A DNA stretch of 33,613 nt from Thauera butanivorans NBRC 103042 (GCF_001591165.1 NZ_BCUG01000057.1:1-33613); one strand, 5' to 3'; counted from the first letter of the stretch, positions 1 through 7,433 are shown. The notes: generated by a model from the sequence alone, not told the origin. Translations and numbers: made by a program.

Positions 1-533
1 GCCAGCGCCGCCACGCCCAGGTCGGCACCCGCGGCCAGCGCTTCGATCGGGGCGGCGCCGCCTTCTGCGGCCGCATCGAAGGCGGTGGTGCGCACCGTGA
101 TGACCTTGATCGCATCGGCGCTCTTGACCGTGGCCAGCGCGTTGCCGGCGTAGATCGGGCGCACGAAGGTGTCGGCGCTTTCGATGGCGACGATGTCGCT
201 GATCTGCGCCACGTCCAGCAATGCCGCCACCCGCGGCAGCATGTTCTTGCCGTTCGGCGTCGCCGGCGCCAGCACGTGGCTGTAGTTCGGGGCGAGGCCC
301 TTGAGCAGCTCGGCCACGTTCTCGGCCGTCTGCGCTTCGTAGTGCGGCGCGTCGCTCACCAGCACCTTGGCCACGCCGGCGATCTTCGCCGCCGCCTCGG
401 CCGCCGCGCCGCAGCCGGCACCGGCCACCAGCACGTGGATGTCGCCGCCCAGCTTGGTTGCCGCCGTCACCGTGTTGAGCGTGGCGGCCTTGAGCGATTG
501 GTTGTCGTGTTCGGCAATGACGAGAATGCTCAT
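1..533 (-). CDS. etfA: Electron transfer flavoprotein alpha subunit, N-terminal part (cut by window edge)
   Basis: About 177 codons of the N-terminal domain are present, and the C-terminal FAD-binding domain lies outside the window. The ATG at 533-531 follows a good GGAGGG ribosome binding site. The protein begins MSILVIAEHDNQSLKAATL, the typical EtfA opening, and continues with a Rossmann-like alpha/beta pattern (HVLVAGAGCG, YSHVLAPATPNGK, PRVAALLDVAQISDI). EtfA pairs with EtfB in the cytoplasm and passes electrons from acyl-CoA and other flavoprotein dehydrogenases to ETF:quinone oxidoreductase. It lies 159 bp downstream of etfB in the same direction, the usual etfBA order. The family call is firm. 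The particular dehydrogenase partner cannot be read from here. Confidence 0.95.
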   Translation of the reverse strand, partial: MSILVIAEHDNQSLKAATLNTVTAATKLGGDIHVLVAGAGCGAAAEAAAKIAGVAKVLVSDAPHYEAQTAENVAELLKGLAPNYSHVLAPATPNGKNMLPRVAALLDVAQISDIVAIESADTFVRPIYAGNALATVKSADAIKVITVRTTAFDAAAEGGAAPIEALAAGADLGVAAL

Positions 534-553
534 GACACCCTCCGCCGGGCCGT

Positions 554-673
554 CCCAAGGTGGGTGTCCGCCCCCTTGGGGGGGTGAAGCAGGGAATTCG
601 TGGAGCACTGCTCCACGCATGCGGAACGGGCCGGCTGTGCAAAGCCGGCCCTGCATGCAGCGGCTTCAGCCGC
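554..673. repeat. Cluster of four inverted repeats between etfB and etfA
   Basis: The 159-bp spacer holds four separate hairpin-forming repeats. They are CCCAAGG/CCTTGGG (554-560, 574-580), a 19-bp palindrome with 9-bp arms and a one-base centre (599-617), CCGGCT/AGCCGG (631-636, 643-648) and GCGGCTTCAGCCGC (660-673). The last shares its core with the larger repeat at 21951-22007, so it is probably a member of the same REP family. The hairpins could stabilise the etfB message or attenuate etfA. That role is inference. Confidence 0.6.
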
Positions 674-692
674 AAATGTGGGGGTAGTCATC

Positions 693-1442
693 TCAGATCA
701 CCTTGGCAACGTTCTTGAGTTTGTCGACCAGCTGGGCGACGTCGGCCACCCGCTCGCCCGCGCTGCGCTTGGGCGGCTCGGCCACTTTCAGCGTCTGCAG
801 CCGCGGCGCCACATCCACGCCCAGCTCTGCGGGCTTGACCGTGTCGAGCGGCTTCTTCTTCGCCTTCATGATGTTGGGCAGCGTCGCGTAGCGCGGCTCG
901 TTCAGCCGCAGGTCGGTGGTGACCACCGCCGGCAGCACGATCGACAGCGTCTCCAGACCGCCGTCGATCTCGCGCGTGACCTGCGCCTTGCCATCGGCGA
1001 TCACCAGCTTCGAGGCGAACGTCGCCTGCGCCCAGCCCGCCAGCGCCGCCAGCATCTGCCCGGTCTGGTTGGCGTCGTCGTCGATCGCCTGCTTGCCGCC
1101 GATCACCAGCGCCGGCTGCTCACGGTCGGCCACCGCCTTCAGCAGCTTGGCCACCGCCAGCGGCTGCAGCTCGGCATCGGTCTCGACCAGGATCGCGCGG
1201 TCCGCGCCGATCGCCAGCGCCGCGCGCAGCGTCTCCTGGCACGCCCCCACCCCGCAGCTCACCGCCACCACCTCGGTGGCCACGCCCGCTTCCTTCAGGC
1301 GCACCGCCTCTTCCACCGCGATCTCGTCGAACGGGTTCATGCTCATTTTGACGTTCGCAATATCCACGCCGCTGCCGTCAGCCTTGACGCGAACCTTCAC
1401 GTTGTAGTCGACGACGCGTTTCACGGGTACCAGGATCTTCAA
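693..1442 (-). CDS. etfB: Electron transfer flavoprotein beta subunit
   Basis: The product is 249 aa, the normal EtfB length. It starts [20 protein letters not shown] and contains the ETF-beta signature stretch near residue 30 ([18 protein letters not shown]). It forms a soluble heterodimer with EtfA, binds AMP and carries electrons from dehydrogenases to the respiratory chain. I chose the TTG codon at 1442-1440 as the start because it sits 6 bases behind GGAGG and matches the family N-terminus. A longer reading to 1535 adds about 30 residues unlike any EtfB. The rare TTG start behind a strong ribosome binding site may tune expression. It is the first gene of an etfBA pair. Confidence 0.95.
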   Translation of the reverse strand: MKILVPVKRVVDYNVKVRVKADGSGVDIANVKMSMNPFDEIAVEEAVRLKEAGVATEVVAVSCGVGACQETLRAALAIGADRAILVETDAELQPLAVAKLLKAVADREQPALVIGGKQAIDDDANQTGQMLAALAGWAQATFASKLVIADGKAQVTREIDGGLETLSIVLPAVVTTDLRLNEPRYATLPNIMKAKKKPLDTVKPAELGVDVAPRLQTLKVAEPPKRSAGERVADVAQLVDKLKNVAKVI

Positions 1443-1589
1443 TGTCTTCCTCCTTGTTTTGGCGCCCGGACATATGCTCGAGCGGAAGCAGTTTAGTTTT
1501 ATCGCGCCGGCGGCAGATTCATCATTTCCGAACACTCGCTTCAGCAGACTCGAAGCGGCGGACGGCCCCGGCAGCGGCGAAGACGGGTT

Positions 1590-2336
1590 TCACGCCCCCC
1601 GGCGCGTCACCTCGGCCGACAGCAGGTAGCCGTCGCCCCAGGCGGTACGCAGCAGGCGCGGGCGGCGCGGATCTTCCTCGATCTTCTTGCGCAGGCGGCT
1701 GACCTGGGTGTCGATGCTGCGGTCGAAGACGCCGTGTTCGTCGCGGTGGGTGAGATCGAGCAGGCGTTCGCGGCTCAGCACGGTGTTGGGATGCTCGGCC
1801 AGGGCGAGCAGCAGGCGGAACTCGACCGCGCTCAGCTCGACGATGCGGCCGTTCCGATGCGACAGCGCGCGCTGGCCGATATCCAGCGTCCAGGCGTCGA
1901 AGCTCAGATAGCGGGCTTCGCCCATCACTGCAGGCGCAGCGGCCTCCGCACCACGCATCGCATTGCGCATCCGGCGCAGCACGGTCTTGATGCGGGCGAC
2001 GAGTTCGCGCGGATCGAAGGGCTTGATGATGTAGTCGTCGGCACCCAGTTCCAGCGCCGCCACGCAGTCGGCCGGATCGGCCAGCACCGACAGCAGGATG
2101 ACCGGCAGCCTCAGGTGCTCGTACAGGTAGCGGCACAGCGACAGCCCGTCCTCGTCCGGCAGCATGACCTCGGCGAGCGCCAGGTCGAAACGCTCGCGCG
2201 CAAGCAGCCTGCGGCCGCTGCCCGCATCGGCGGCGGTGCTCACCTCCATGCCGTAGCGGCCCAGATAGGTGGTCAGCGAAGCGCGGATCTCGGGGTCGTC
2301 ATCGATGAGCAGGATGCGGGGAGCGTCGGTCGGCAC
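1590..2336 (-). CDS. Orphan OmpR/PhoB-family response regulator with Glu at the phospho-acceptor site
   Basis: 248 aa. Residues 5-120 form a receiver domain with the acidic pocket (LLIDDDPE, D12-D14), S83 at the Thr/Ser switch position and K105 in IIKPFDP. Residues 140-245 form a winged-helix DNA-binding domain (LSAVEFRLLLALAEHPNTV, then RSIDTQVSRLRKKIEEDP). The residue aligned with the phosphorylated Asp is Glu56, in LALAEVMLPDEDG, and the codon is unambiguously GAG. Glu at this place often imitates the phosphorylated state, so the protein may be active without a kinase. No histidine kinase gene is adjacent. The start is GTG at 2336 with a GGATGA sequence upstream. Its targets are unknown. 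It is transcribed away from the iron operon. Confidence 0.88.
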   Translation of the reverse strand: MPTDAPRILLIDDDPEIRASLTTYLGRYGMEVSTAADAGSGRRLLARERFDLALAEVMLPDEDGLSLCRYLYEHLRLPVILLSVLADPADCVAALELGADDYIIKPFDPRELVARIKTVLRRMRNAMRGAEAAAPAVMGEARYLSFDAWTLDIGQRALSHRNGRIVELSAVEFRLLLALAEHPNTVLSRERLLDLTHRDEHGVFDRSIDTQVSRLRKKIEEDPRRPRLLRTAWGDGYLLSAEVTRRGA

Positions 2337-2500
2337 GATGATTCATCCGGAATGCCGTGCCGCAGCCGGTTTCGGGAAAGCGCGGGCGAGTGGGGAAATG
2401 GGGTCGTTCATGAGTATTCGCGGGTAGCGTGCCGACGCCCTGCCCGCGGACGGGCGTCTCATCGTGCAATGGCGCAGGCATGCCACACATTTTCCATATT

Positions 2501-2528
2501 TCGACAAACAATTACAATTGTTAATGAT
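2501..2528 (+). promoter_or_regulatory. Candidate promoter of the iron operon
   Basis: TCGACA at 2501-2506 (5 of 6 to the sigma-70 -35 box) is followed after 16 bp by AATGAT at 2523-2528 (4 of 6 to the -10 box). The region is strikingly AT-rich against the GC-rich background. The candidate -10 box lies inside the Fur-like site, as expected for iron repression. A 16-bp palindrome (AACAATT, AC, AATTGTT) occupies 2507-2522. Confidence 0.45.
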
Positions 2529-2538
2529 TATGATTCTT
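2520..2538 (+). promoter_or_regulatory. Fur-box-like operator
   Basis: The 19 bases here match the classical Fur consensus (GATAATGATAATCATTATC) at 14 of 19 positions by my hand alignment. They lie just upstream of a receptor remnant and siderophore-processing genes. Ferric uptake regulator binding at this spot would block the promoter at 2501-2528 when iron is plentiful. The match and the context together make this a good candidate. Confidence 0.6.
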
Positions 2539-2632
2539 GTTTTATTGCTAATCCAAGCACGCGATTCTACCTGCAGTCATGCCGGTGGCGTTGCCGTGCG
2601 GCGTTTTCGACTCCTGCCCGACGAGAACAACG

Positions 2633-2827
2633 ATGCCTCGCTCTTCCCCCAGCCCTCTCACCTCGCGCCGCCTCAGGCCGCTGGTCGCGGCCATCGGCCT
2701 CGCCTGCCTTCCCTCCCACGGCGCATTCGCCCAGCAGGCCGACGCCACGCTCGCCGAGGGCCAGGGCGCCGACACCTACAACGAACCCGGCCGCAGCTTT
2801 TACGCGACGCTGACCGCCCCGTTCTGA
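2633..2827 (+). pseudogene. Remnant of a TonB-dependent siderophore receptor (internal deletion)
   Basis: This 64-codon frame starts at ATG 2633. It encodes a signal peptide (basic start, then LVAAIGLACLPSHGAFA, cleavage before QQ) and a short mature start resembling a TonB-box region (ADATLAE). It then jumps straight to TYNEPGRSFYATLTAPF with a final Phe before the stop. That ending is characteristic of the last beta-strand of TonB-dependent siderophore receptors, which normally have about 700 residues. The plug and almost all of the barrel are missing, yet the frame is kept across the joint. A Fur-like box upstream and siderophore genes downstream fit a former receptor gene. It cannot form a barrel. 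An assembly error collapsing the gene is an alternative explanation. Confidence 0.72.
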
Positions 2828-2867
2828 AGCGGCAGCGGCAAGGCCCACGGCCTTTTGCGCTGTCCCC

Positions 2868-2900
2868 GCGTCCGGCAAAAGCCGGACGCTTCTTGATTTT
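2868..2900 (+). terminator. Intrinsic terminator after the receptor remnant
   Basis: A perfect 9-bp stem (GCGTCCGGC at 2868-2876, GCCGGACGC at 2881-2889) with an AAAA loop is followed by a T-rich run (TTCTTGATTTT). A second smaller hairpin (AAGGCC/GGCCTT, 2840-2854, then TT) precedes it. This is the expected end signal of a receptor gene. Genes downstream would then depend on read-through or on their own promoter. Confidence 0.65.
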
Positions 2901-2912
2901 CGGCTGCCCTGC

Positions 2913-3860
2913 ATGCATACGACACGCTTCGTCCTCGTCCTCATGTCCGCCATCCTGGCCCTGTACGGCGGCACAGCCGCCGCCCAGCCCAGCCTGGAGC
3001 GCGGCCCCCGGCCGGACATTTCGGAACGGGGCTCGATCCACTACAGCTTCGAGACGTTGATGCTGGACGCACCCGGCGGCGAACGCCGCTACCGCGTCCA
3101 GATCGCACGCCCTCGTCTGGCGCCGCCGGCAGCAGGCTATCCGGCCATTTTCCTGCTCGATGGCAATGCCGCCATCGAAGCGCTCGACGACGAACTGCTG
3201 GGCGAACTGGCCACAGCCGGCCCACCGGTGATCGTCGCCATCGGCTACGACACGCCGCTGCGCTTCGACGTCGTCGCCCGCGCCCACGACTACACGCCAC
3301 CGCTGCCCGGCGGAGGGCCGCAGACCGACCCCCTCGATCCCACGCGGACGAACGGCGGCGCCAAGCGCTTTCTCGATTTCATCCAGACCCGGGTCAAGCC
3401 CGAAGTCGCCGCGCGCGTCCCGCTCGACGCCAAGCGCCAGGGCGTGTGGGGGCATTCCTACGGCGGCCTGTTCGTGCTCCACACCCTGCTGACGCAGCCC
3501 GCCGCATTCACCCACTACGCTGCCGCCAGCCCCGCACTGTGGTGGCGCGACGGCCACCTGCTGACGCTCGAAGAGGCGTTCGGCCGCAACTTCACCGGCA
3601 ATCACACCCGGCTGCTGGTCCTTCGCGGCGACGCCGAAGACCGTCGTGCGCGCCCCCCATCCTCTGCGGCGCGCCTGGCCGAGCGCGAGCGTGCAACGGC
3701 TGCCTTGCCCACCGACGCCGTGCCGGCCCTCGTTTCCCGCCTGGGCAAAGTGCCCGGGCTCGATGCGCAATACCGCGAACTGCCGGGCCTGGAGCACGGC
3801 CCCATGCTGCCCGCGTCGCTCGGCCACACCCTGCGCTGGATGGCAGAGACAGCACGATGA
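2913..3860 (+). CDS. Periplasmic IroE/Fes-like siderophore esterase (alpha/beta hydrolase)
   Basis: 315 aa with an N-terminal signal peptide (VLVLMSAILALYGGTAAA, cleavage near residue 25). It belongs to the esterase D / putative esterase family (PF00756), which includes the siderophore hydrolases Fes, IroE and BesA. The nucleophile elbow is GHSYGG with Ser182, and the likely catalytic His is His295 in LEHGPM near the C-terminus. IroE-type enzymes cut the ester backbone of catecholate siderophores in the periplasm. The gene overlaps the next one by ATGA and so is translationally coupled. No clear ribosome binding site precedes the ATG at 2913. The in-frame Met codon at 2943 would destroy the signal peptide. 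The exact substrate is inferred from the neighbours. Confidence 0.8.
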   Translation: MHTTRFVLVLMSAILALYGGTAAAQPSLERGPRPDISERGSIHYSFETLMLDAPGGERRYRVQIARPRLAPPAAGYPAIFLLDGNAAIEALDDELLGELATAGPPVIVAIGYDTPLRFDVVARAHDYTPPLPGGGPQTDPLDPTRTNGGAKRFLDFIQTRVKPEVAARVPLDAKRQGVWGHSYGGLFVLHTLLTQPAAFTHYAAASPALWWRDGHLLTLEEAFGRNFTGNHTRLLVLRGDAEDRRARPPSSAARLAERERATAALPTDAVPALVSRLGKVPGLDAQYRELPGLEHGPMLPASLGHTLRWMAETAR

Positions 3861-4174
3861 AGCCCGACACTCCCTATTCCACGTGTTTTGCCGACCACCG
3901 GCCCAGCCTCAACATCACCCTGCGCTCGGTCATGGCCGTCTTCGGCGGCTACGGCGTTGCCGCGCTGGCTGCCGCCGCATTCACGGTCGGCCTGCCGCTG
4001 CCGCGCACCGACGCGGTAATGGCCGCCATCATGCTGGCCTTCCTGGTCTACACCGTGGCGGTGATCTGGGTCTTCGCCACCGCCACGCTGCTACGCTCGG
4101 CCGCCGGCCTGGCGATCGGCGCAGGCGCCTTCGCCGCCTGGCAATGGCTCGCCGCACCCGGAGGTGCAGCATGA
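3857..4174 (+). CDS. DUF3649 small membrane protein of siderophore-reduction operons
   Basis: 105 aa with three hydrophobic segments: AVFGGYGVAALAAAAF, AIMLAFLVYTVAVIWVFATA and the C-terminal LAIGAGAFAAWQWLAA. Size, opening (LNITLRSVMAVFGGYG) and position directly before a PepSY protein fit the DUF3649 family, found in ferric-siderophore utilisation operons of Pseudomonas and Burkholderiales. No biochemical function can be read from the sequence. It probably assists the PepSY protein in the inner membrane. Its start overlaps the esterase stop (ATGA) and its stop overlaps the next ATG in the same way, so the three genes are coupled. Confidence 0.78.
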   Translation: MKPDTPYSTCFADHRPSLNITLRSVMAVFGGYGVAALAAAAFTVGLPLPRTDAVMAAIMLAFLVYTVAVIWVFATATLLRSAAGLAIGAGAFAAWQWLAAPGGAA

Positions 4175-5874
4175 GATTCGACAAGCCACGCACCTTCCGC
4201 CAGTCCATATCCTGGGTGCACACCTGGGCTGGACTGCTGCTCGGCTGGCTGTTGTTCGCGGTATTCGTGACCGGCACCCTGTCCTTCTTCCGCAACGAGA
4301 TCACGCTGTGGATGCAGCCCGAGCTGCATCGCGCCCACGACGACGGCCACGCCGCCGCCAACGCGCTGCGCACGCTGGAGCGCGTCGGTAGCGGCGCCCA
4401 GCAATGGACGATTTCGCTGCCCGGCCCGCGCAGCAACGTGGTCAACCTGAGCTGGCGCGAAGCCCAGCCCGAGCAGGCGCAAGGCTCCCAAAGCCGCGGC
4501 GGCGGGCGCCAGCAGCCCGGCCTGCACCGCGCCGTCATGGACCCCGCCACCGGCGAACTGATCGAGGCACGCCAGACCGCCGGCGGCAATTTCCTCTACC
4601 GCTTCCATTTCGAGCTCTATGGCATGGATCGGGCCTGGGGGCGCTGGATCGTCGGCATCGCCACCATGTTCATGTTCGTGGCGCTGATCACCGGGGTCAT
4701 CGTGCACCGCCAGATCTTCCGCGACTTCTTCACCTTCCGCCCGGCCAAGGGCAAGCGTTCGTGGCTGGATGCACACAACGCCAGCGGCGTGCTGTCGCTG
4801 CCCTTCCACCTCGTCATCACCTTTTCCGGCCTGATGCTGCTGGGCTCGATGCTGATGCCCACGGCGGTATCGTCCGCCTATCCCGAGGACAGCGCCGCCT
4901 ACGGCCGCGAACTGCGCGGCCTCGGCAACGCCGCGCCGGCGCCCCGCGCCACCGGCGAGGCGGCGCCGCTCACCGCCATCGCCCCGCTGCTGGCCGAAGG
5001 CGAACGGCGCTGGCCGGACGCCGGCGTCGGCAGCATCGTCGTCACCCACCCCGGCGATGCCGGCGCCATCATCGAACTGCGCCAGGCGCGCGGCGACAGC
5101 CTCGCCAACCGCGCCGCCACCGAACGCCTGCTGTTCAACGGCGTCAGCGGCAAGCTGCTGGATGCGCCGCCGGCCGCCGAGCCTTCCACCGTGCGAGCGA
5201 TCCAGAACGTGCTGAGCGCGGTCCATCTGGGGCGTTTCGCGTCGCCGCTGCCGCGCTGGCTGCTATTCCTGTCCGGCGTGCTCGGCTCGCTGATGGTCGC
5301 CAGCGGCCTGGTGCTGTGGGTGGTGTCGCGCGCCAAGGACGCGCCCTCGGCAGAGCCCTCGCTTGCCCCCATTCCGCGCGGCCACCGCCTGGTGCAGGTG
5401 CTCAACATCGCCGCCGTCGCCGGCTTGATGATCGCCATCGCCGCCTACTTCTGGGCCAACCGCCTGGTTCCGGTAGAACAGGCCGAGCGCAATCTGTGGG
5501 AAATCCGCACGTTCTTCAGCGCATGGGGACTGACGCTGATCCATGCCCTGCTGCGCCGCCACAAGCGAGCCTGGATCGAGCAGCTCGTCGCCGCCGGCGC
5601 GCTGTTCGCCGCCCTGCCCCTGCTCAACACCTTCAGCGGCGGCGCGCATCTGGGCCACAGCCTGGCGAGCGGCCAGTGGCAAGTGGCCGGCTTCGACCTG
5701 ACGGCGCTCGCTTGCGGTCTGCTGCTGTTCTTCGCCGCCCGCGGCGTCATCCGCCACGTTCCGCGCGTGCGGCCCGGCAAGGCCGCTCCGGCCGCCAGGC
5801 CGGCAACCCGTTCCCCACGCCCGGCGGAAGCCACCGCCGCCCAGGCCCCCCTGCCGCTTCCCCTGCGCTGCTGA
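4171..5874 (+). CDS. PepSY-associated TM protein, likely inner-membrane ferric-siderophore reductase (FpvG/PiuB-like)
   Basis: 567 aa. The first membrane segment contains the family signature SWVHTWAGLLLGWLLFAVFVTG (about residues 10-35). After a periplasmic PepSY-type region come paired segments (IVGIATMFMFVALITGVIVH, then LPFHLVITFSGLMLL), a second large periplasmic part with PepSY-like text, and at least four more C-terminal segments. His residues inside membrane helices fit a haem or metal role. Related proteins such as FpvG of pyoverdine uptake reduce or release iron from siderophores at the inner membrane. The arrangement DUF3649, PepSY, DUF3325 is a recurring module. The C-terminal 40 residues are a Pro/Ala-rich cytoplasmic tail. 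Reductase activity is inference from the family. Confidence 0.85.
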   Translation: MRFDKPRTFRQSISWVHTWAGLLLGWLLFAVFVTGTLSFFRNEITLWMQPELHRAHDDGHAAANALRTLERVGSGAQQWTISLPGPRSNVVNLSWREAQPEQAQGSQSRGGGRQQPGLHRAVMDPATGELIEARQTAGGNFLYRFHFELYGMDRAWGRWIVGIATMFMFVALITGVIVHRQIFRDFFTFRPAKGKRSWLDAHNASGVLSLPFHLVITFSGLMLLGSMLMPTAVSSAYPEDSAAYGRELRGLGNAAPAPRATGEAAPLTAIAPLLAEGERRWPDAGVGSIVVTHPGDAGAIIELRQARGDSLANRAATERLLFNGVSGKLLDAPPAAEPSTVRAIQNVLSAVHLGRFASPLPRWLLFLSGVLGSLMVASGLVLWVVSRAKDAPSAEPSLAPIPRGHRLVQVLNIAAVAGLMIAIAAYFWANRLVPVEQAERNLWEIRTFFSAWGLTLIHALLRRHKRAWIEQLVAAGALFAALPLLNTFSGGAHLGHSLASGQWQVAGFDLTALACGLLLFFAARGVIRHVPRVRPGKAAPAARPATRSPRPAEATAAQAPLPLPLRC

Positions 5875-5890
5875 CCACGGAGCAAGCCGG

Positions 5891-6238
5891 ATGAACCCCC
5901 TGGCCCTGGATTTTCTGGCCTTCGCGCTGAGCTTCGCCGCCTTCAGCGCCATCGCCCTGAGCACCGAACGCCATTCCAAGCAGGTGTTCGGCCGGCTCCC
6001 CGCGCTGGCGGCGCGGCACACGCTGACCGTGGCCGGCTGGCTGCTGCTGTTCGCCTCGCTGCTGCCGGCGCTCGCCGCGCGAGGCCCCTCCATCGGCAGC
6101 CTGGCCTGGCTGGGCTATCTGTCGCTCGCCAGCGTCGCCATCGGCCTGATGCTGAGCTACCGGCCGCGTCCGTTGCGCTTCGCTGCGCCGGCCTTGCTGG
6201 GGCTGGCGGTGCTGGCATGGGGAATGGCCGGGCACTGA
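5891..6238 (+). CDS. DUF3325 small membrane protein
   Basis: 115 aa, almost entirely hydrophobic, with three to four membrane segments (LDFLAFALSFAAFSAIALS, HTLTVAGWLLLFASLLPALA, GYLSLASVAIGLMLSY, ALLGLAVLAWGMAG). The conserved N-terminal TERHSKQVFGR stretch after the first helix fits DUF3325, the usual third partner of DUF3649 and PepSY proteins in siderophore operons. It starts 16 bp after the PepSY gene and is the last gene of the operon. Its molecular role is unknown. It may stabilise or deliver electrons to the PepSY reductase. Confidence 0.78.
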   Translation: MNPLALDFLAFALSFAAFSAIALSTERHSKQVFGRLPALAARHTLTVAGWLLLFASLLPALAARGPSIGSLAWLGYLSLASVAIGLMLSYRPRPLRFAAPALLGLAVLAWGMAGH

Positions 6239-6395
6239 GGAGGCCGGAACAGGTTGCGCTTGGCGCCGCCGGCCAGTCGATCCCTGCCGGTGACAACGAG
6301 GGAGAACACGCCGTCACGCACGGATGTGCCGTCGTCGAGCAGGTGCTCGCTATGGAGCAGCATACAGACCAGCAGAGGCGGGTGGGCGCCGGCAC
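6239..6395. other. Convergent intergenic spacer
   Basis: This 157-bp stretch lies between the ends of the DUF3325 gene (plus) and the LysR gene (minus). I see no convincing gene, repeat or classical terminator with a T-run. Confidence 0.5.
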
Positions 6396-7313
6396 TCAGC
6401 CTGGCGATGAATTGCGCTTGAACATCCTGCATTCGGCCATCAGCGCCAGCAGATTGGGATCGCGCTCGCGGTTGCGGGGAAGGAGAAGAGCGATCCGCTG
6501 GGTCACGACGTAGGGCTTCACGATCGGTATCAATTGGACCTGGGGGTTGAAATCGGCGACGCGGCCGGGCAGGAGCGAGTAGCCGACACCACCGCTGACC
6601 AGGTTCATCAGGGAGAAGATGTCGCCGACCCGCATCGCGATGCGGGGCTTGAAACCAGCCAGCTCGAACGCCCGGCTGAAGTCGCGATAGGTCGCAAAGT
6701 CGTCGCTCAGGCTGACGAAGCTCTCGTCCTGCAGGTCCCTCAGATCGATCATCCGGCTCGCCGCATAGGGCGAGTGGAGCGGCGCGGCGAAGAGGATCTC
6801 GTCGGTGAACATCGGGACCATGAGCAGTTCGGGATGCAGCGGCGCCTCGTCGACCGCGATCACGATCGCATCGAGCCGGCCGTCCTCGAGCTTGTGCAGC
6901 AGATCCCGGTTGGAGCCCATGGTCAGGTCGACATCGAGCTCGGAGCGGCGGGTCTTGAGCCCGATCAGCAGGCGCGGGATGGTGCGCACGGTGAGCGAGT
7001 ACAGCGTGCCGATCCGCAGCCGTGCCGCCCCGAAACCGGCGGCTTCGCGGGCCTTCTGGATGCCGACGGTGCATTCCGCCACCGACCGCCTCGCATGCTC
7101 GGCGAACACGTAGGCCGCCGCCAGCGGAATCAGCTTGCGGCCGTCGCGGCGAAACAGCGGACAGCGCAGCCCTTCCTCGAGTGAATGCAGGGCGCGGTGC
7201 ACGCTGACCGTGCTCTGGTCGAGCGCCTCGGCGACCCGCGCCATGTTGCCCAGTTCGATGAAGCTGAGGAAAACTTCCAGCTTGCGGAAAGTGATCTGCT
7301 CATCGATCTGCAT
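6396..7313 (-). CDS. mdcR: LysR-type regulator of malonate utilisation
   Basis: 305 aa. The N-terminal winged helix-turn-helix spans residues 5-65 (FRKLEVFLSFIELGNMARVA, then QSTVSVHRALHSLEEG). An effector domain fills residues 90-300. I chose ATG 7313 because GGGGGAG lies just upstream. The longer reading to 7367 would run into the operator palindrome and adds untypical residues. It is divergent from mdcA, the classical LysR arrangement, and the mdc operons of Klebsiella and Pseudomonas are controlled by a LysR protein, MdcR. It should activate mdcA-H when malonate is present and repress itself. The symbol rests on context more than on a residue-level match. Confidence 0.85.
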   Translation of the reverse strand: MQIDEQITFRKLEVFLSFIELGNMARVAEALDQSTVSVHRALHSLEEGLRCPLFRRDGRKLIPLAAAYVFAEHARRSVAECTVGIQKAREAAGFGAARLRIGTLYSLTVRTIPRLLIGLKTRRSELDVDLTMGSNRDLLHKLEDGRLDAIVIAVDEAPLHPELLMVPMFTDEILFAAPLHSPYAASRMIDLRDLQDESFVSLSDDFATYRDFSRAFELAGFKPRIAMRVGDIFSLMNLVSGGVGYSLLPGRVADFNPQVQLIPIVKPYVVTQRIALLLPRNRERDPNLLALMAECRMFKRNSSPG

Positions 7314-7366
7314 GCCCTGCTCCCCCTTTTGCCGCCAGCCGGTCGCCGTGATCCTCATTGCCATCA

Positions 7367-7387
7367 TTATTACTCATGGAGTAATAA
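7367..7387. promoter_or_regulatory. Perfect palindromic LysR recognition site
   Basis: TTATTACTC and GAGTAATAA form 9-bp perfect arms around a 3-base centre, AT-rich in a GC-rich setting. The site has the T-N11-A form of LysR operators and is centred about 63 bp before the predicted mdcA transcription start, the usual recognition-site position. It lies between the divergent regulator and mdcA. Confidence 0.75.
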
Positions 7388-7404
7388 ACAGACGTTTTGC
7401 TTGA

Positions 7405-7433
7405 TTGAAGCACTGCGAGCGCACGCCTATCTT
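7405..7433 (+). promoter_or_regulatory. Predicted mdcA promoter
   Basis: TTGAAG (7405-7410) and TATCTT (7428-7433) are separated by exactly 17 bp, each matching 4 of 6 consensus bases. This moderate quality suits a promoter needing a LysR activator. The predicted start near 7440 leaves a leader of about 26 bases before the mdcA ATG. Confidence 0.5.

Noticed and set aside
1443-1535. N-terminal extension of EtfB
   Set aside because: The extra residues do not match EtfB. TTG 1442 has a strong ribosome binding site and gives the family start.
2299-2511. Possible 70-codon gene on the minus strand upstream of the response regulator
   Set aside because: It overlaps the regulator start, has no ribosome binding site or family resemblance, and covers the AT-rich promoter region.
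4404-5894. Long Arg-rich frames over the PepSY gene on both strands
   Set aside because: The PepSY reading has proper membrane segments and coupled starts. The others are frame shadows.
7314-7367. N-terminal extension of the LysR regulator
   Set aside because: It would place the coding start inside the operator palindrome. ATG 7313 has a good ribosome binding site and the normal family length.
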